From Nocardia sp. XZ_19_385 (GTDB lineage Bacteria > Actinomycetota > Actinomycetes > Mycobacteriales > Mycobacteriaceae): DNA of 64,000 nucleotides. Location: assembly GCF_015355755.1 (NCBI RefSeq), contig NZ_JACVEE010000004.1:372001-436000 (forward strand), in the 5' to 3' direction. Below, piece by piece: positions 1 through 11,447 of this stretch (position 1 is the first letter of the stretch; every line of letters starts with the position of its first letter). The notes under the pieces were generated by a model, which ran no database searches, was not told the origin of the DNA, and was given only the letters and a program-made list of their open reading frames with translations. Made by a program: the position numbers and the translations under genes.

Positions 1-702
1 GGCGAAGTCCAGAAAGGACATTCTCGGGCGCAGATCGCTGCTGAGGAGGCGATCGGCGGCCTCGGGGTGCGACACCGGTGCGAATTGCCGGCGCAGATAC
101 TGGCGGAAGTCGTTCCGACGGTCGCCGGTGAACAGCCGGCCCTGATCGTTGCCAGGTCTGCGCAGCAGCTGCGTCACCGACGTTCGGTCGGCGTTGTGTA
201 GGTAGGCCACTCCGTGCAGTGCCTCGGGGCGATTGTGAAGGACCTGTAGGTACTGCGATAGGTATTGACAGTACCCGCGGACCTGATCGATCGGATGCAA
301 ATGCGTCCCGGCCATCGACTCGAGCCACACGATCTGGTCGCTGTTGAATTCGAGGACGGCCTCACTCCACTGCTTCAGCTCGACGACAACGTAGTTGTCG
401 GCGCCGGTTTCTGGATGGGCACCGGCGAGCACCACATCCGCCTTTCTGCCGCCCGAGACCGGCATGGGGTACTCGATCAGCATGTCGACTTCGGGCAAGC
501 CCGCTTCGACCAGGTCCTGCGCGAGCACCGGCAGGCTGTTCTCCCACGCCCGCTGCTGAGACGACTTCTTGGCCTTGCGCGCCGCGGTCCGTTCGGCGAT
601 CAGCCCCAGGTGTGCGGAGATAATCGCAGACAGCTCGAGCTCCGGGTCCGCTGCTACGTCCAGCAAGGTCCGTGCGGTCGTTCGATAGGCCTGGTCCGTC
701 AT
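1..702 (-). CDS. DUF2075-type protein, N-terminal nuclease-like part (truncated by window edge)
   Basis: The minus-strand frame is open from an ATG at 702 to the window edge (234 codons, no stop), so the C-terminal part lies outside. A GGGGG tract just upstream of the ATG serves as ribosome binding site. The visible part has the look of a PD-(D/E)XK nuclease fold: an acidic EY pair, then KADVVLAG, then YVVVELKQW, giving the D...ExK triad near residues 75-105. Recalled DUF2075 (schlafen-like helicase) proteins of actinobacteria start with this same domain and continue into an ATPase/helicase domain. The role is not settled; nucleic-acid processing or phage defence is inference. The missing helicase half cannot be confirmed here. 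Confidence 0.75.
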   Translation of the reverse strand, partial: MTDQAYRTTARTLLDVAADPELELSAIISAHLGLIAERTAARKAKKSSQQRAWENSLPVLAQDLVEAGLPEVDMLIEYPMPVSGGRKADVVLAGAHPETGADNYVVVELKQWSEAVLEFNSDQIVWLESMAGTHLHPIDQVRGYCQYLSQYLQVLHNRPEALHGVAYLHNADRTSVTQLLRRPGNDQGRLFTGDRRNDFRQYLRRQFAPVSHPEAADRLLSSDLRPRMSFLDFA

Positions 703-793
703 AGCCACCCCCGATGTACGAAAACTGTTGCGGGAGAATCATATCCGTGGAGGCTGGAAATTTGCCGCAGGGCGGGTGAACAGGATTCGAGAG

Positions 794-865
794 TGCACGC
801 AGAGGGGATCGAACCCCCGACCGCTGGTGTGTAAAACCAGTGCTCTACCGCTGAGCTATACGTGC
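794..865 (-). tRNA. tRNA-Val (anticodon TAC)
   Basis: The reverse complement folds as a full cloverleaf. The acceptor stem GCACGTA pairs with TGCGTGC (one G-T pair), the D-arm starts AGCTCAGCGGTAGAGC, the anticodon stem is CTGGT/ACCAG with loop TTTACAC (anticodon TAC, reads GTA/GTG valine), and the T-arm loop is GTTCGATC. The discriminator is A at 794. No CCA is encoded. It lies between the divergently placed DUF2075 gene and ahpE. Confidence 0.95.
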
Positions 866-895
866 GGGACCGCCGGTGTGAACCGACGGTGCGGG

Positions 896-1372
896 TTATG
901 AATCTAGCGCGGCGAGCGCTTTCTCCCAAGCCGCCTGGTCACGGGGCTCTCCGGGGCCGTTCATTTCGGAGAATCGGATGTGACCGGTCTTGTCGACGAC
1001 GAAGGTGCCGCGGTTCGGGTAGCCGGATTTCTCGTTGAAGACGCCGTACGCCTGGGCGACGGCGCCGTGCGGCCAGAAATCGGAGAGCAGGGGGAAGACG
1101 TAGCCCTGTTCGGAGGCCCAGATCTTGTGAGTGGGCGGCGGGCCGACGGAGATGGCGAGGATTTCGTGGTCCTCGTTCTGGAACTTGGGCAGCTCGTCGC
1201 GCACCTTGCACAGCTCACCCTGGCAGATGCCGGTGAAGGCGAGCGGATAGAACACGATGAGCACGTTCTTCTCACCGCGGAAAGACGAAAGCGTGACGTC
1301 CTGGTTGTTTTGATCCTTCAGCGTGAAATCCGGTGCGAGCGCACCGATTCCCAAGGGTCCATCCAGGGGCAT
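896..1372 (-). CDS. ahpE: Peroxiredoxin of the AhpE family
   Basis: A 158-residue thiol peroxidase that reduces hydroperoxides and peroxynitrite in the cytosol. The PxxxTxxC motif is PLAFTGIC (P43, T47, peroxidatic Cys50), and the SVGPPPTHKIW and FPLLSDFWPHG blocks match recalled AhpE proteins. A second cysteine, Cys55, sits five residues after the peroxidatic one; I recall no Cys at that place in the M. tuberculosis protein, so the resolving chemistry may differ. Start chosen at 1372 because GGAGGA lies 8 nt upstream; an ATG at 1387 would place the ribosome site inside the gene. The next genes, a DUF3052 protein and a lipoprotein, follow the mycobacterial order. Confidence 0.93.
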   Translation of the reverse strand: MPLDGPLGIGALAPDFTLKDQNNQDVTLSSFRGEKNVLIVFYPLAFTGICQGELCKVRDELPKFQNEDHEILAISVGPPPTHKIWASEQGYVFPLLSDFWPHGAVAQAYGVFNEKSGYPNRGTFVVDKTGHIRFSEMNGPGEPRDQAAWEKALAALDS

Positions 1373-1461
1373 CCGCGAGTCCTCCATCGTGTCGGGTTTC
1401 GCCGGGCGACAAAAGCATCGCCCGGCGAAAACCATAGCGAATGGGTCAGCGTTGCCTGTAC

Positions 1462-1884
1462 TCAGCGCTGCTTGATAGGGGCCTTCGGCTGTACCAAGCG
1501 GCTTCCGGTCCACGAACCCAGGCTGATCGCAGACGTCTGCGTCAGGCCCGCCGTGGGCGCGGCTTCGGCGATCTCGCTCGGATCGACATGGCCAGGTTTA
1601 CCGGTCTTGGGGGTGAGGACCCAGATGACGCCGTCGTCGGCAAGCGGGCTGATGACTTCCATCAGCTCGTCTGCCAGATCGCCGTCTCCTTCGCGCCACC
1701 AGAGCAAAACGGTATCGACCACCTCATCGGTGTCGTCGTCGACCATTTCACTGCCGATGGCTTCCTCGACGTCGGCCCGCAGGTCGTCGTCGGTGTCCTC
1801 GTCCCATCCCAGTTCCTGGACAACCATGCCGTGTGTAATGCCAAGCTTCTGAGCGTAGTTCTGCGCGTCCGCCGCGGCGACCAC
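1462..1884 (-). CDS. DUF3052 family protein
   Basis: A 140-residue acidic cytosolic protein. The blocks GWDEDTDDDLRADVEE, VVDTVLLWWREGDGDLAD, WVLTPKTGKPGHV and PSEIAEAAPTAGL are those I recall for the actinobacterial DUF3052 family (M. tuberculosis Rv2239c, same position next to ahpE and aceE). Start is GTG at 1884, with GAGGAGGA seven nt upstream; an in-frame ATG at 1926 has no such site and would only add a non-conserved leader. Biochemical function is unknown. It is co-directional with ahpE with an 89-bp gap, so it could be cotranscribed. Confidence 0.9.
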   Translation of the reverse strand: MVAAADAQNYAQKLGITHGMVVQELGWDEDTDDDLRADVEEAIGSEMVDDDTDEVVDTVLLWWREGDGDLADELMEVISPLADDGVIWVLTPKTGKPGHVDPSEIAEAAPTAGLTQTSAISLGSWTGSRLVQPKAPIKQR

Positions 1885-2013
1885 GGTGGTGTCCTCCTCA
1901 ACTCCCGAGACAATAGATAGTTGCAAGCGAACATGGTTATCGCCCCGAGCGCAAGCCGATCGGTGGAATTGCCACCGAATGTCGCGGGTGGATCTCGGGT
2001 TTCCGGTCGGTTT

Positions 2014-2574
2014 TCAGCGTTTCGGGCAAGCGTCCTTCACCGCGGTGCGCGCGTCGTTGACCTGCTTGCTTGCCTCGTTGAGCCCGCCGACGGGTGCGGT
2101 ATAGGTCATTTTCCGGGTCTCTTCGGCGAGCAAACGAGCCGCGGAAATGTATGCGGAAAATTTACTGGCAAGATCGTCGGGCAGCGCGCCGCCGGCGACA
2201 CTGTTCATCCCGGCTTCCACTTTGTTGGCAGCATCGTCGAGGGTCTGCGCGGCGCCGTCGCGCTTGGCCGCGTAGTCGGCGGCGTTCGAATCGTGCGCGT
2301 CGACGAAATCGTTGTAGGCCTTGACACCGACCCCGGTGGTGGTGGGGAACTGTGCGCAGTTCTCACTGATGGCCTGCGCCTGCGCGGCGGCCTTCCGGGA
2401 GGACGTCGCGGCGGCCGACGAGGCGACAGCGTCGGACTTGTACGCGGCCAGATCGGCGGCGTTCGGATTGGCTACTCCGTCAACCCGATTTGCGCAGCCC
2501 GCGACGGTCAAACCCGCGGTGACGGCGACGGCCGCGCACACGAGCCCGAATCGGCGTGGATCCAGCAGCTTCAT
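2014..2574 (-). CDS. Putative lipoprotein next to aceE
   Basis: A 186-residue exported lipoprotein. The N-terminus MKLLDPRRF is followed by a hydrophobic core and the lipobox TVAGC, with Cys27 as the lipidated residue. The mature part is Ala-rich and helical, with only one further cysteine pair candidate (near SENCAQF and the C-terminal KDACPKR), which could form a disulfide. A GGGGAG ribosome site precedes the ATG at 2574. Its position matches recalled M. tuberculosis Rv2240c. It is transcribed divergently from aceE, sharing a 247-bp spacer. No enzymatic motif is visible; function unknown. Confidence 0.8.
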   Translation of the reverse strand: MKLLDPRRFGLVCAAVAVTAGLTVAGCANRVDGVANPNAADLAAYKSDAVASSAAATSSRKAAAQAQAISENCAQFPTTTGVGVKAYNDFVDAHDSNAADYAAKRDGAAQTLDDAANKVEAGMNSVAGGALPDDLASKFSAYISAARLLAEETRKMTYTAPVGGLNEASKQVNDARTAVKDACPKR

Positions 2575-2821
2575 CACTCTCCCCGCTCTTGGGTGTCTGG
2601 GCGGTCGATCAGCAAAAGCGCGCGCCGGAAAACTACCGGGTAACCCGCTGCGGAGGAAACCGTACTGGATTTCCTGCTGACATGATGACCTGGGACGCGC
2701 CTTCAGCAAGGATGGAGGGTGCGCCCGGACCTTACGTAGACGGGTGGTTCGCACAACCTCAGCGGCCCGCCCGGGGATACAGACGCCAACAGCTTGTCCA
2801 CCCCCTGTACGAGGAGCAGAT

Positions 2822-5734
<2,913 letters not shown>

Positions 5735-5748
5735 CGGACTATTGCAAC

Positions 5749-7080
5749 GTGGACCGTAAACCGCCGCGGCCGAGACGGATCTCCGAGGGCTCTTCCGAGC
5801 ACGAGGTGTATCTGCCTACGGGCGCGCTTTCCCCGAACCGGCAAAACCGCGACCCGCTCCCGGACACGCTGCTAAAACGCGTGAAGCAGTTCTCCGGGCG
5901 CCTCTCCACCGAGGCGGTCGGGTCGATGCAGGATCGGTTGCCGTTCTTCGCCGATCTGGACGCCGCCCAGCGGGCCGGCGTCCAGATGCTGGTGCAGACC
6001 GCGGTGGTGAACTTCCTGGAGTGGTTGCAGGACCCGGAGAGCGACATCCGCTTCAGTCTGGATGCGTTCCAGGTGATTCCGCAGGATCTGGCGCGGCGGC
6101 TGACGCTGCGCCAGACGGTGGACATGGTCCGGGTGGCCATGGAGTTCTTCGAGCAGTGGCTGCCCGCGCTGGCGCGTAACGACCGCCAGCTGGTGGCGTT
6201 GACCGAGGCGGTGCTGCGATACGGGCGTGAGCTCGGATTCGCGGCCGCCTCGGTGTATGCCAGCGCCGCGGAGTCGCGCGGCGCCTGGGATACCCGGCTG
6301 GAGGCGCTCGTCGTCGACGCCGTGGTGCGCGGCGACACCGGTCCCGACATGCTGTCGCGGGCCGCGACGTTGAACTGGGATGCCACCGCGCTGGCCACGG
6401 TGCTGGTCGGTACCCCGCCGGGGGACCAGGGCGTCGGCATGGTCGGTTCGGTGCACACCATCGCCGCCCGGCACGGTCGCTCCGCGCTGGCGGTGGTGCA
6501 GGGTGCGCGGCTGGTGATGGTGGTGAGCGGTCATCTCGGCGAGAACGGTTATGCCACTCCGTTCCTCGCCGATCTGCTTGCCGAGGTGTTCTCCGACGGT
6601 CCCGTCGTCATCGGCCCGACAATGCGCACGCTCGGCGCCGCGCACGCCTCGGCCGTCGAAGCGCTGGCCGGAATGGAGGCCGTCGTCGGCTGGCGTGGGG
6701 CGCCGCGCCCGGTGCACGCGGCGGAATTGTTGCCCGAACGCGCTTTGTTGGGCGATAGGGCTGCGGTGGACGCGTTGAACGAGTATCTTGTGCTCCCGTT
6801 GGCCGCAGCAGGATCGTCGCTCGCGGACACCCTCGATGCCTATCTGGATTGCGGTGGCGCTGTCGAGACGTGTGCCCGTCAGCTGTACGTCCATCCAAAT
6901 ACGGTGCGATACCGCCTCAAGCGGATCGGTGAGGTTACGGGTCGCGATCCGATGAATCCGCGTGATGCCTATGTGCTCCGGATCGCGGCAACAGTGGGTC
7001 GTTTGACACGAACTCGTAACGAACCGTCAACTTCCGCCTCAGAGGCCTCCCATGTCTCCGCCGGTCACGAGGGCCTGTAA
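5749..7080 (+). CDS. mabR: PucR/CdaR-type regulator, MabR-like
   Basis: 443 residues. Residues ~362-420 form a PucR C-terminal helix-turn-helix: LDAYLDCGGAVETCARQL, then VHPNTVRYRLKRI. The upstream half resembles the GGDEF-like sensory part of CdaR/PucR proteins. By family and by its place directly ahead of fabD it corresponds to recalled M. tuberculosis Rv2242 (MabR), which controls the FAS-II operon in response to acyl-CoA. Start GTG at 5749 is the first in-frame start after the aceE stop, so cotranscription with aceE is plausible; a later ATG in MQDRLPFF (near residue 60) is an alternative. An inverted repeat lies between its stop and fabD. Confidence 0.87.
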   Translation: MDRKPPRPRRISEGSSEHEVYLPTGALSPNRQNRDPLPDTLLKRVKQFSGRLSTEAVGSMQDRLPFFADLDAAQRAGVQMLVQTAVVNFLEWLQDPESDIRFSLDAFQVIPQDLARRLTLRQTVDMVRVAMEFFEQWLPALARNDRQLVALTEAVLRYGRELGFAAASVYASAAESRGAWDTRLEALVVDAVVRGDTGPDMLSRAATLNWDATALATVLVGTPPGDQGVGMVGSVHTIAARHGRSALAVVQGARLVMVVSGHLGENGYATPFLADLLAEVFSDGPVVIGPTMRTLGAAHASAVEALAGMEAVVGWRGAPRPVHAAELLPERALLGDRAAVDALNEYLVLPLAAAGSSLADTLDAYLDCGGAVETCARQLYVHPNTVRYRLKRIGEVTGRDPMNPRDAYVLRIAATVGRLTRTRNEPSTSASEASHVSAGHEGL

Positions 7081-7118
7081 CAGAATCGGCGAATGGCTCG
7101 ATCCGGACAACCCACTAG

Positions 7119-7145
7119 GGCTTTTGTGGGACCCCTACAAAAGCC
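7119..7145 (+). promoter_or_regulatory. Inverted repeat upstream of fabD: MabR operator or terminator
   Basis: A 9-bp perfect inverted repeat, GGCTTTTGT and ACAAAAGCC, with a 9-nt spacer, ends 63 bp before the fabD start. Because the RNA hairpin is followed by only three T residues, termination after mabR would be weak. The AT-rich, operator-like arms and the adjacent MabR-type gene make a regulator-binding site for the FAS-II promoter the better reading. This is inference; I recall that MabR binds a palindrome in the fasII promoter but do not quote its sequence. Confidence 0.55.
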
Positions 7146-7208
7146 TTTCCAAACCTTCATTCGCGTCGACATCTCTCGAGACGCGCCACACAGTGTTCTC
7201 TTAGAGAC

Positions 7209-8123
7209 GTGATCGCTTTGTTCGCCCCTGGACAGGGGTCCCAGACACCCGGCATGCTCGCGCCTTGGCTCGACCTTCCTGGCGCGAATGATCGCCTCGC
7301 CCTCTGGTCCATGGCTTCCGGCCTGGATCTGGTCCGTCTCGGCACCACCGCGACGGCCGAGGAGATCACCGACACTGCCGTCACTCAGCCATTGGTGGTT
7401 GCCGCCGCACTGCTGGCGTTCTCCCGCATCGACCCGGAAGTGATTCCGGCCGATACCATCGTCGCCGGACATTCGGTCGGCGAGCTCGCCGCCGCGGCGG
7501 TCGCCGGAGTCATCTCCGCCGATGACGCTGTAGCCTTGGCCGCGCTCCGTGGTGCGGAAATGGCCAAGGCGTGCGCACTCGAGCCGACCGGCATGTCGGC
7601 GGTGCTCGGTGGCGACGAGGCCACCGTGCTCGGGCGGCTCGCCGAACTCGATCTGGTTCCGGCCAACCGCAACGCGGCCGGTCAGATCGTGGCCGCGGGC
7701 AAGCTCGAGGCCCTGGCCGAACTGGCCGCCAACCCGCCGGAAAAGGCGCGCGTGCGCGCCCTGCCCGTCGCGGGTGCTTTCCACACCGCGTTCATGGCTC
7801 CGGCCCAGGACGCGGTGGCCGAAGCGATCTCGAAAATCGTGCCCAGGAAGCCGACTCGGGTTCTGCTGTCGAACTTCGACGGCAAGCCGGTCAGCTCCGG
7901 TCAGGACGCGATCGACAAGCTCGCCGCGCAGGTCACCCGGCCCGTCCGGTGGGACCTGTGCACCAACACTGTCCGCACCGCAGGCGTTTCCGCGGTGTGG
8001 GAACTGCCGCCGGCGGGCACGCTGGTCGGCATCGCGAAGCGGGAACTGAAGGGCACGCCCACGCTGGCCCTGAAGACCCCGCAAGACCTCCCCGCGTTGG
8101 CCGGGTTCACCACCTCCGGTTAG
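7209..8123 (+). CDS. fabD: Malonyl-CoA:ACP transacylase
   Basis: 304 residues, GTG start. Transfers malonyl groups from CoA to AcpM, priming FAS-II elongation toward meromycolic acids. The N-terminal ALFAPGQGSQ oxyanion-region motif, nucleophile motif GHSVG (Ser89) and catalytic His192 in AGAFHTAFM are all present. Length is usual for the family. It is the first gene of the run fabD-acpM-kasA-accD6. No strong ribosome site precedes the GTG; the first residues MIALFAPGQG fit the family start, which supports this choice. Confidence 0.95.
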   Translation: MIALFAPGQGSQTPGMLAPWLDLPGANDRLALWSMASGLDLVRLGTTATAEEITDTAVTQPLVVAAALLAFSRIDPEVIPADTIVAGHSVGELAAAAVAGVISADDAVALAALRGAEMAKACALEPTGMSAVLGGDEATVLGRLAELDLVPANRNAAGQIVAAGKLEALAELAANPPEKARVRALPVAGAFHTAFMAPAQDAVAEAISKIVPRKPTRVLLSNFDGKPVSSGQDAIDKLAAQVTRPVRWDLCTNTVRTAGVSAVWELPPAGTLVGIAKRELKGTPTLALKTPQDLPALAGFTTSG

Positions 8124-8134
8124 CTTTTCCCGCG

Positions 8135-8152
8135 ACTGTGTTTACACACAGT
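8135..8152 (+). promoter_or_regulatory. Small palindrome between fabD and acpM
   Basis: ACTGTGT and ACACAGT form a 7-bp perfect inverted repeat with a 4-nt loop in the 115-bp fabD-acpM gap. It could be a minor hairpin that tunes mRNA stability, helping the highly needed acpM message, or a protein site. No T-run follows, so termination is unlikely. Confidence 0.4.
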
Positions 8153-8238
8153 TGTGACCGAGTCGGTGCTAACTACCGCCGCACTCGATACGAAACACTC
8201 CAAGACCCTGCAAGAGAAAACAAGAAGGGAGCCACCAA

Positions 8239-8538
8239 GTGGCCGCTCTGACCCAGGAACAAATCGTCGAGGAACTCGGCAAGATCATCGAAGAGGTTAC
8301 GGGTATCGAACCCTCCGAGGTGACCGTCGAGAAGTCCTTCGTCGATGACCTGGACATCGATTCGCTGTCCATGGTGGAGATCGCCGTCCAGACCGAAGAC
8401 AAGTACGGCGTGAAGATCCCGGACGAGGATCTGGCCAGCCTGAAGACCGTTGGCGACGCCGTCAACTACATCCAGAAGCTCGAGGCGGAGAACAGCGAAG
8501 CCGCCGCGGAGCTCAAGGCCAAGTTCGACGCCGAGTAG
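8239..8538 (+). CDS. acpM: Meromycolate-extension acyl carrier protein
   Basis: 99 residues, GTG start with GGGAG upstream. The 4'-phosphopantetheine attachment motif is DSLSMVE with Ser42. After the usual four-helix ACP domain (to about residue 80) there is a charged C-terminal extension rich in Glu, Ala and Lys, as recalled for mycobacterial AcpM and absent from E. coli ACP. It carries growing acyl chains between FabD, KasA and the FAS-II reductases and dehydratases. KasA starts 10 nt after its stop, so the two are surely cotranscribed. Confidence 0.96.
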   Translation: MAALTQEQIVEELGKIIEEVTGIEPSEVTVEKSFVDDLDIDSLSMVEIAVQTEDKYGVKIPDEDLASLKTVGDAVNYIQKLEAENSEAAAELKAKFDAE

Positions 8539-8548
8539 GGCCGAAACA

Positions 8549-9799
8549 GTGACCACTCCTTCCACCTTGAACGGGAATTTCCCCAACGTTGTCGTCACCA
8601 GCATGGCGGCGACCACGTCGATCGCGGGCGACGTCGATGCGACGTGGAAGGGACTCCTCAACGGCGAGAGCGGAATCGACGTTCTCGAGGATTCCTTCGT
8701 CGAGGAATACGGCCTTCCGGTCCGCATCGGCGGTCACCTGAAGGTCAACCCGGACACCCTGCTCGAACGGGTCGAGATCCGTCGCATGGCGTATGTCGAA
8801 CGTCTCGCGCTGGTGCTGGGCCGTGAGGTCTGGCGCAACGCGGGCTCCCCGGAGGTCGATCCGGAGCGGCTGGGTGTGGCAATCGGTACCGGACTCGGTG
8901 GCGGCGATGCCCTCATCGATTCGGTCGACAAGCTGAAGACCGGTGGCTACCGCAAGATTTCGCCGCTGGCTGTTCAGATGGTCATGCCGAACGGCCCCTC
9001 GGCCGTGGTCGGTCTCGAACTGAAGGCCCGGGCAGGAGTGGTCACTCCGGTCTCGGCATGCTCGTCCGGCTCCGAGGCCATCGCCAACGCATGGCGCATG
9101 ATCGTCATGGGCGACGCGGACATGGTCGTCACCGGCGGCGTCGAGGGCTACATCGACTCGATTCCGATCGCGGCGTTCTCCATGATGCGTGCCATGAGCA
9201 CTCGCAACGACGACCCGAAGGGCGCCTCGCGTCCGTTCGATCGGGATCGCGACGGGTTCGTCTTCGGTGAGGCCGGCGCGCTCATGGTCGTCGAGACCGA
9301 GGAGAGCGCCAAGGCTCGTGGCGCCACCATCCACGCGCGCCTGCTCGGCGCGGGCATCACCTCCGATGGTTTCCATCTGGTCGCTCCCGATCCGTCGGGC
9401 GACGGAGCAGCACGCGCAATGACTCGGGCGATGCAGACCGCTGGTCTGACCAAGAAGGACATCGCTCACGTCAACGCGCATGCGACCGCGACGCCGATCG
9501 GCGATACCGCCGAAGCGAACGCGATCAACAAGGCCGTGGGCAATCACGCCTCGGTCTACGCGCCGAAGTCCGCACTGGGCCACTCGATCGGCGCTGTCGG
9601 CGCCCTCGAGTCCGTGCTCACCGTGCTCGCGATTCGGGACGGCATCGTTCCGCCGACCCTGAACCTGGAAAACCAGGATCCGGAGATCGATCTCGATGTG
9701 GTGCACGGGGAAGCCCGTCGCCAGGAAATCGAGTACGCGATCAACAACTCCTTCGGTTTCGGTGGGCACAATGTCGCGCTCGCCTTCGGTCGCGCATAG
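8549..9799 (+). CDS. kasA: Beta-ketoacyl-ACP synthase KasA
   Basis: 416 residues, the exact length recalled for M. tuberculosis KasA. It condenses malonyl-AcpM with acyl-AcpM in FAS-II. Catalytic residues fall at the same numbers: Cys171 (SACSSG), His311 ([11 protein letters not shown]), Lys340 and His345 ([11 protein letters not shown]). Start is GTG at 8549, ten nt after acpM; the longer open frame overlapping acpM is not coding. In mycobacteria kasB follows; here it does not, so this is the only condensing enzyme in the operon. Confidence 0.96.
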   Translation: MTTPSTLNGNFPNVVVTSMAATTSIAGDVDATWKGLLNGESGIDVLEDSFVEEYGLPVRIGGHLKVNPDTLLERVEIRRMAYVERLALVLGREVWRNAGSPEVDPERLGVAIGTGLGGGDALIDSVDKLKTGGYRKISPLAVQMVMPNGPSAVVGLELKARAGVVTPVSACSSGSEAIANAWRMIVMGDADMVVTGGVEGYIDSIPIAAFSMMRAMSTRNDDPKGASRPFDRDRDGFVFGEAGALMVVETEESAKARGATIHARLLGAGITSDGFHLVAPDPSGDGAARAMTRAMQTAGLTKKDIAHVNAHATATPIGDTAEANAINKAVGNHASVYAPKSALGHSIGAVGALESVLTVLAIRDGIVPPTLNLENQDPEIDLDVVHGEARRQEIEYAINNSFGFGGHNVALAFGRA

Positions 9800-9823
9800 C
9801 GCTGTCGCAGGACTGCATACAAC

Positions 9824-9874
9824 GATCCCCGGATGGGGTCGAGCACAGCTAGAGGCTCGACCCCGCCGGGGATC
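9824..9874 (+). terminator. Long hairpin between kasA and accD6
   Basis: Arms at 9824-9844 and 9855-9874 pair over about 20 bp with one bulge (GATCCCCGG and TGGGGTCGAGC against GCTCGACCCC and CCGGGGATC), with a 10-nt loop. No T-run follows, so full Rho-independent termination is doubtful. It may set a processing or attenuation point that separates accD6 expression from kasA. It occupies the place where kasB stands in mycobacteria. Confidence 0.6.
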
Positions 9875-9924
9875 GACATGAGCAGCCGCGGCCGCGGCGC
9901 ATTCATCACTTAGGAGAAAACGCG

Positions 9925-11358
9925 ATGACGATCATGGCACCCGCGTTTCAACCAGATACCGCCACCGACCCGCGCGATCCGATGGGCCGGCTCCAGCGTT
10001 TCTTCGATCCCGGCACTGTTCTTCCGCTGCACCCGCGCGACAAGTCCGGCGTGCTCGCCGCGATCGGTGAGGTCGACGGTGTCCGCACCGTGGCCTACTG
10101 CTCGGACGCGACCGTCATGGGTGGCGCGATGGGCGTGGAGGGCTGCAAGCACATCGTCGACGCCATCGACACCGCCATCGATTCCGCGAGCCCCGTGGTC
10201 GGCATCTGGCATTCCGGTGGCGCCCGCCTGGCCGAGGGCGTCGAGGCCCTGCACGCGGTCGGCCTGGTCTTCGAGGCCATGGTCCGCGCGTCCGGCCTGG
10301 TACCCCAGATTTCCGTCGTCGTCGGCTTCGCCGCCGGTGGCGCCGCCTACGGTCCCGCGCTGACCGACATCGTCATCATGGCGCCCGAAGGCCGGATCTT
10401 CGTGACCGGACCCGACGTGGTGCGCTCGGTGACCGGTGAGAACGTCGACATGGTCACCCTCGGCGGCCCGGAGACGCACGGCAAGAAGTCCGGCGTCACC
10501 CACATCGTCGCCGGCGACGAGTCCGATGCCATGCACCGCGCCCGCCGCCTGGTCTCGATGTTCGCCGAACAGGGCGAATTCGATCTGACCGCGGCCGCAC
10601 ACGGCGATATCGATCTCAAGGCGATGATGCCGGAGTCGGCCAAGCGCGCCTACGACGTGAAGCCGATCATTCACGAGCTGCTCGACAACGTCGACGGCGA
10701 GAGTTCTTTCGAGGAACTGCAGGGCGGTTACGCACGCAGCATGGTCACCGGTCTGGGTCGTCTCGGCGGCCGCACCGTCGGTGTCCTGGCCAACAACCCG
10801 ATCCGGCTCGGCGGCTGCCTGAACTCCGAAAGTGCCGAGAAGGCAGCACGTTTCGTGCGCTTGTGCGATGCCTTCGGGATCCCGCTCGTCGTCGTCACCG
10901 ACGTCCCCGGCTACCTGCCGGGTGTCGGTCAGGAGTGGGAGGGTGTGGTGCGCCGCGGCGCCAAGCTGCTGCACGCCTTCGCCGAGGCCCGTGTCCCGCG
11001 CGTCACCCTGGTGACCCGCAAGATCTACGGCGGCGCCTACATCGCGATGAACGCCCGCTCGCTGGGCGCGACCGCGGTGTACGCCTGGCCCGGATCCGAG
11101 GTCGCCGTGATGGGCGCCAAGGCCGCGGTCGGCATCCTGCACAAGAGGGCCCTGGCCGCCGCGCCCGAGGACGAGCGGGAAGCGTTGCACGAGCGCCTGA
11201 CCGCCGAGCACGAGCAGATCGCCGGTGGCGTCGACCGTGCTGTCGCGATCGGGGTGGTGGACGAGGTCATCGACCCGGCCAAGACCCGCAGTGTCATCGC
11301 CGCCGCGCTGGCCGCCGCGCCCGCGCGCAAGAGTCACCACAAGAACATTCCGCTGTAG
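9925..11358 (+). CDS. accD6: Acyl-CoA carboxylase beta subunit AccD6
   Basis: 477 residues. Carboxyltransferase subunit that, with a biotinylated alpha subunit, makes malonyl-CoA for FAS-I and FAS-II. The crotonase-like carboxyltransferase folds show as WHSGGARLAEGVEALHAVG and FAAGGAAYGPALTDIV in the N-half, and VVTDVPGYLPGVGQE and RKIYGGAYIAMN in the C-half. The start ATG at 9925 has AGGAG 8 nt upstream. It closes the FAS-II cluster and is followed by a clear terminator. Confidence 0.95.
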   Translation: MTIMAPAFQPDTATDPRDPMGRLQRFFDPGTVLPLHPRDKSGVLAAIGEVDGVRTVAYCSDATVMGGAMGVEGCKHIVDAIDTAIDSASPVVGIWHSGGARLAEGVEALHAVGLVFEAMVRASGLVPQISVVVGFAAGGAAYGPALTDIVIMAPEGRIFVTGPDVVRSVTGENVDMVTLGGPETHGKKSGVTHIVAGDESDAMHRARRLVSMFAEQGEFDLTAAAHGDIDLKAMMPESAKRAYDVKPIIHELLDNVDGESSFEELQGGYARSMVTGLGRLGGRTVGVLANNPIRLGGCLNSESAEKAARFVRLCDAFGIPLVVVTDVPGYLPGVGQEWEGVVRRGAKLLHAFAEARVPRVTLVTRKIYGGAYIAMNARSLGATAVYAWPGSEVAVMGAKAAVGILHKRALAAAPEDEREALHERLTAEHEQIAGGVDRAVAIGVVDEVIDPAKTRSVIAAALAAAPARKSHHKNIPL

Positions 11359-11371
11359 CGGCACAAGAATT

Positions 11372-11407
11372 GATGGGCCCCTGGGAATCTCAGGGGCCCA
11401 TCTTTTT
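11372..11407 (+). terminator. Rho-independent terminator after accD6
   Basis: GATGGGCCCCTG and CAGGGGCCCATC form a perfect 12-bp stem with a 7-nt loop, followed directly by TTTTT. It lies 14 bp after the accD6 stop and ends the FAS-II transcript. Confidence 0.93.
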
Positions 11408-11447
11408 GCGACGCCACGCCTCCGCCGGGCTGAGTAGCATCGTCTGC

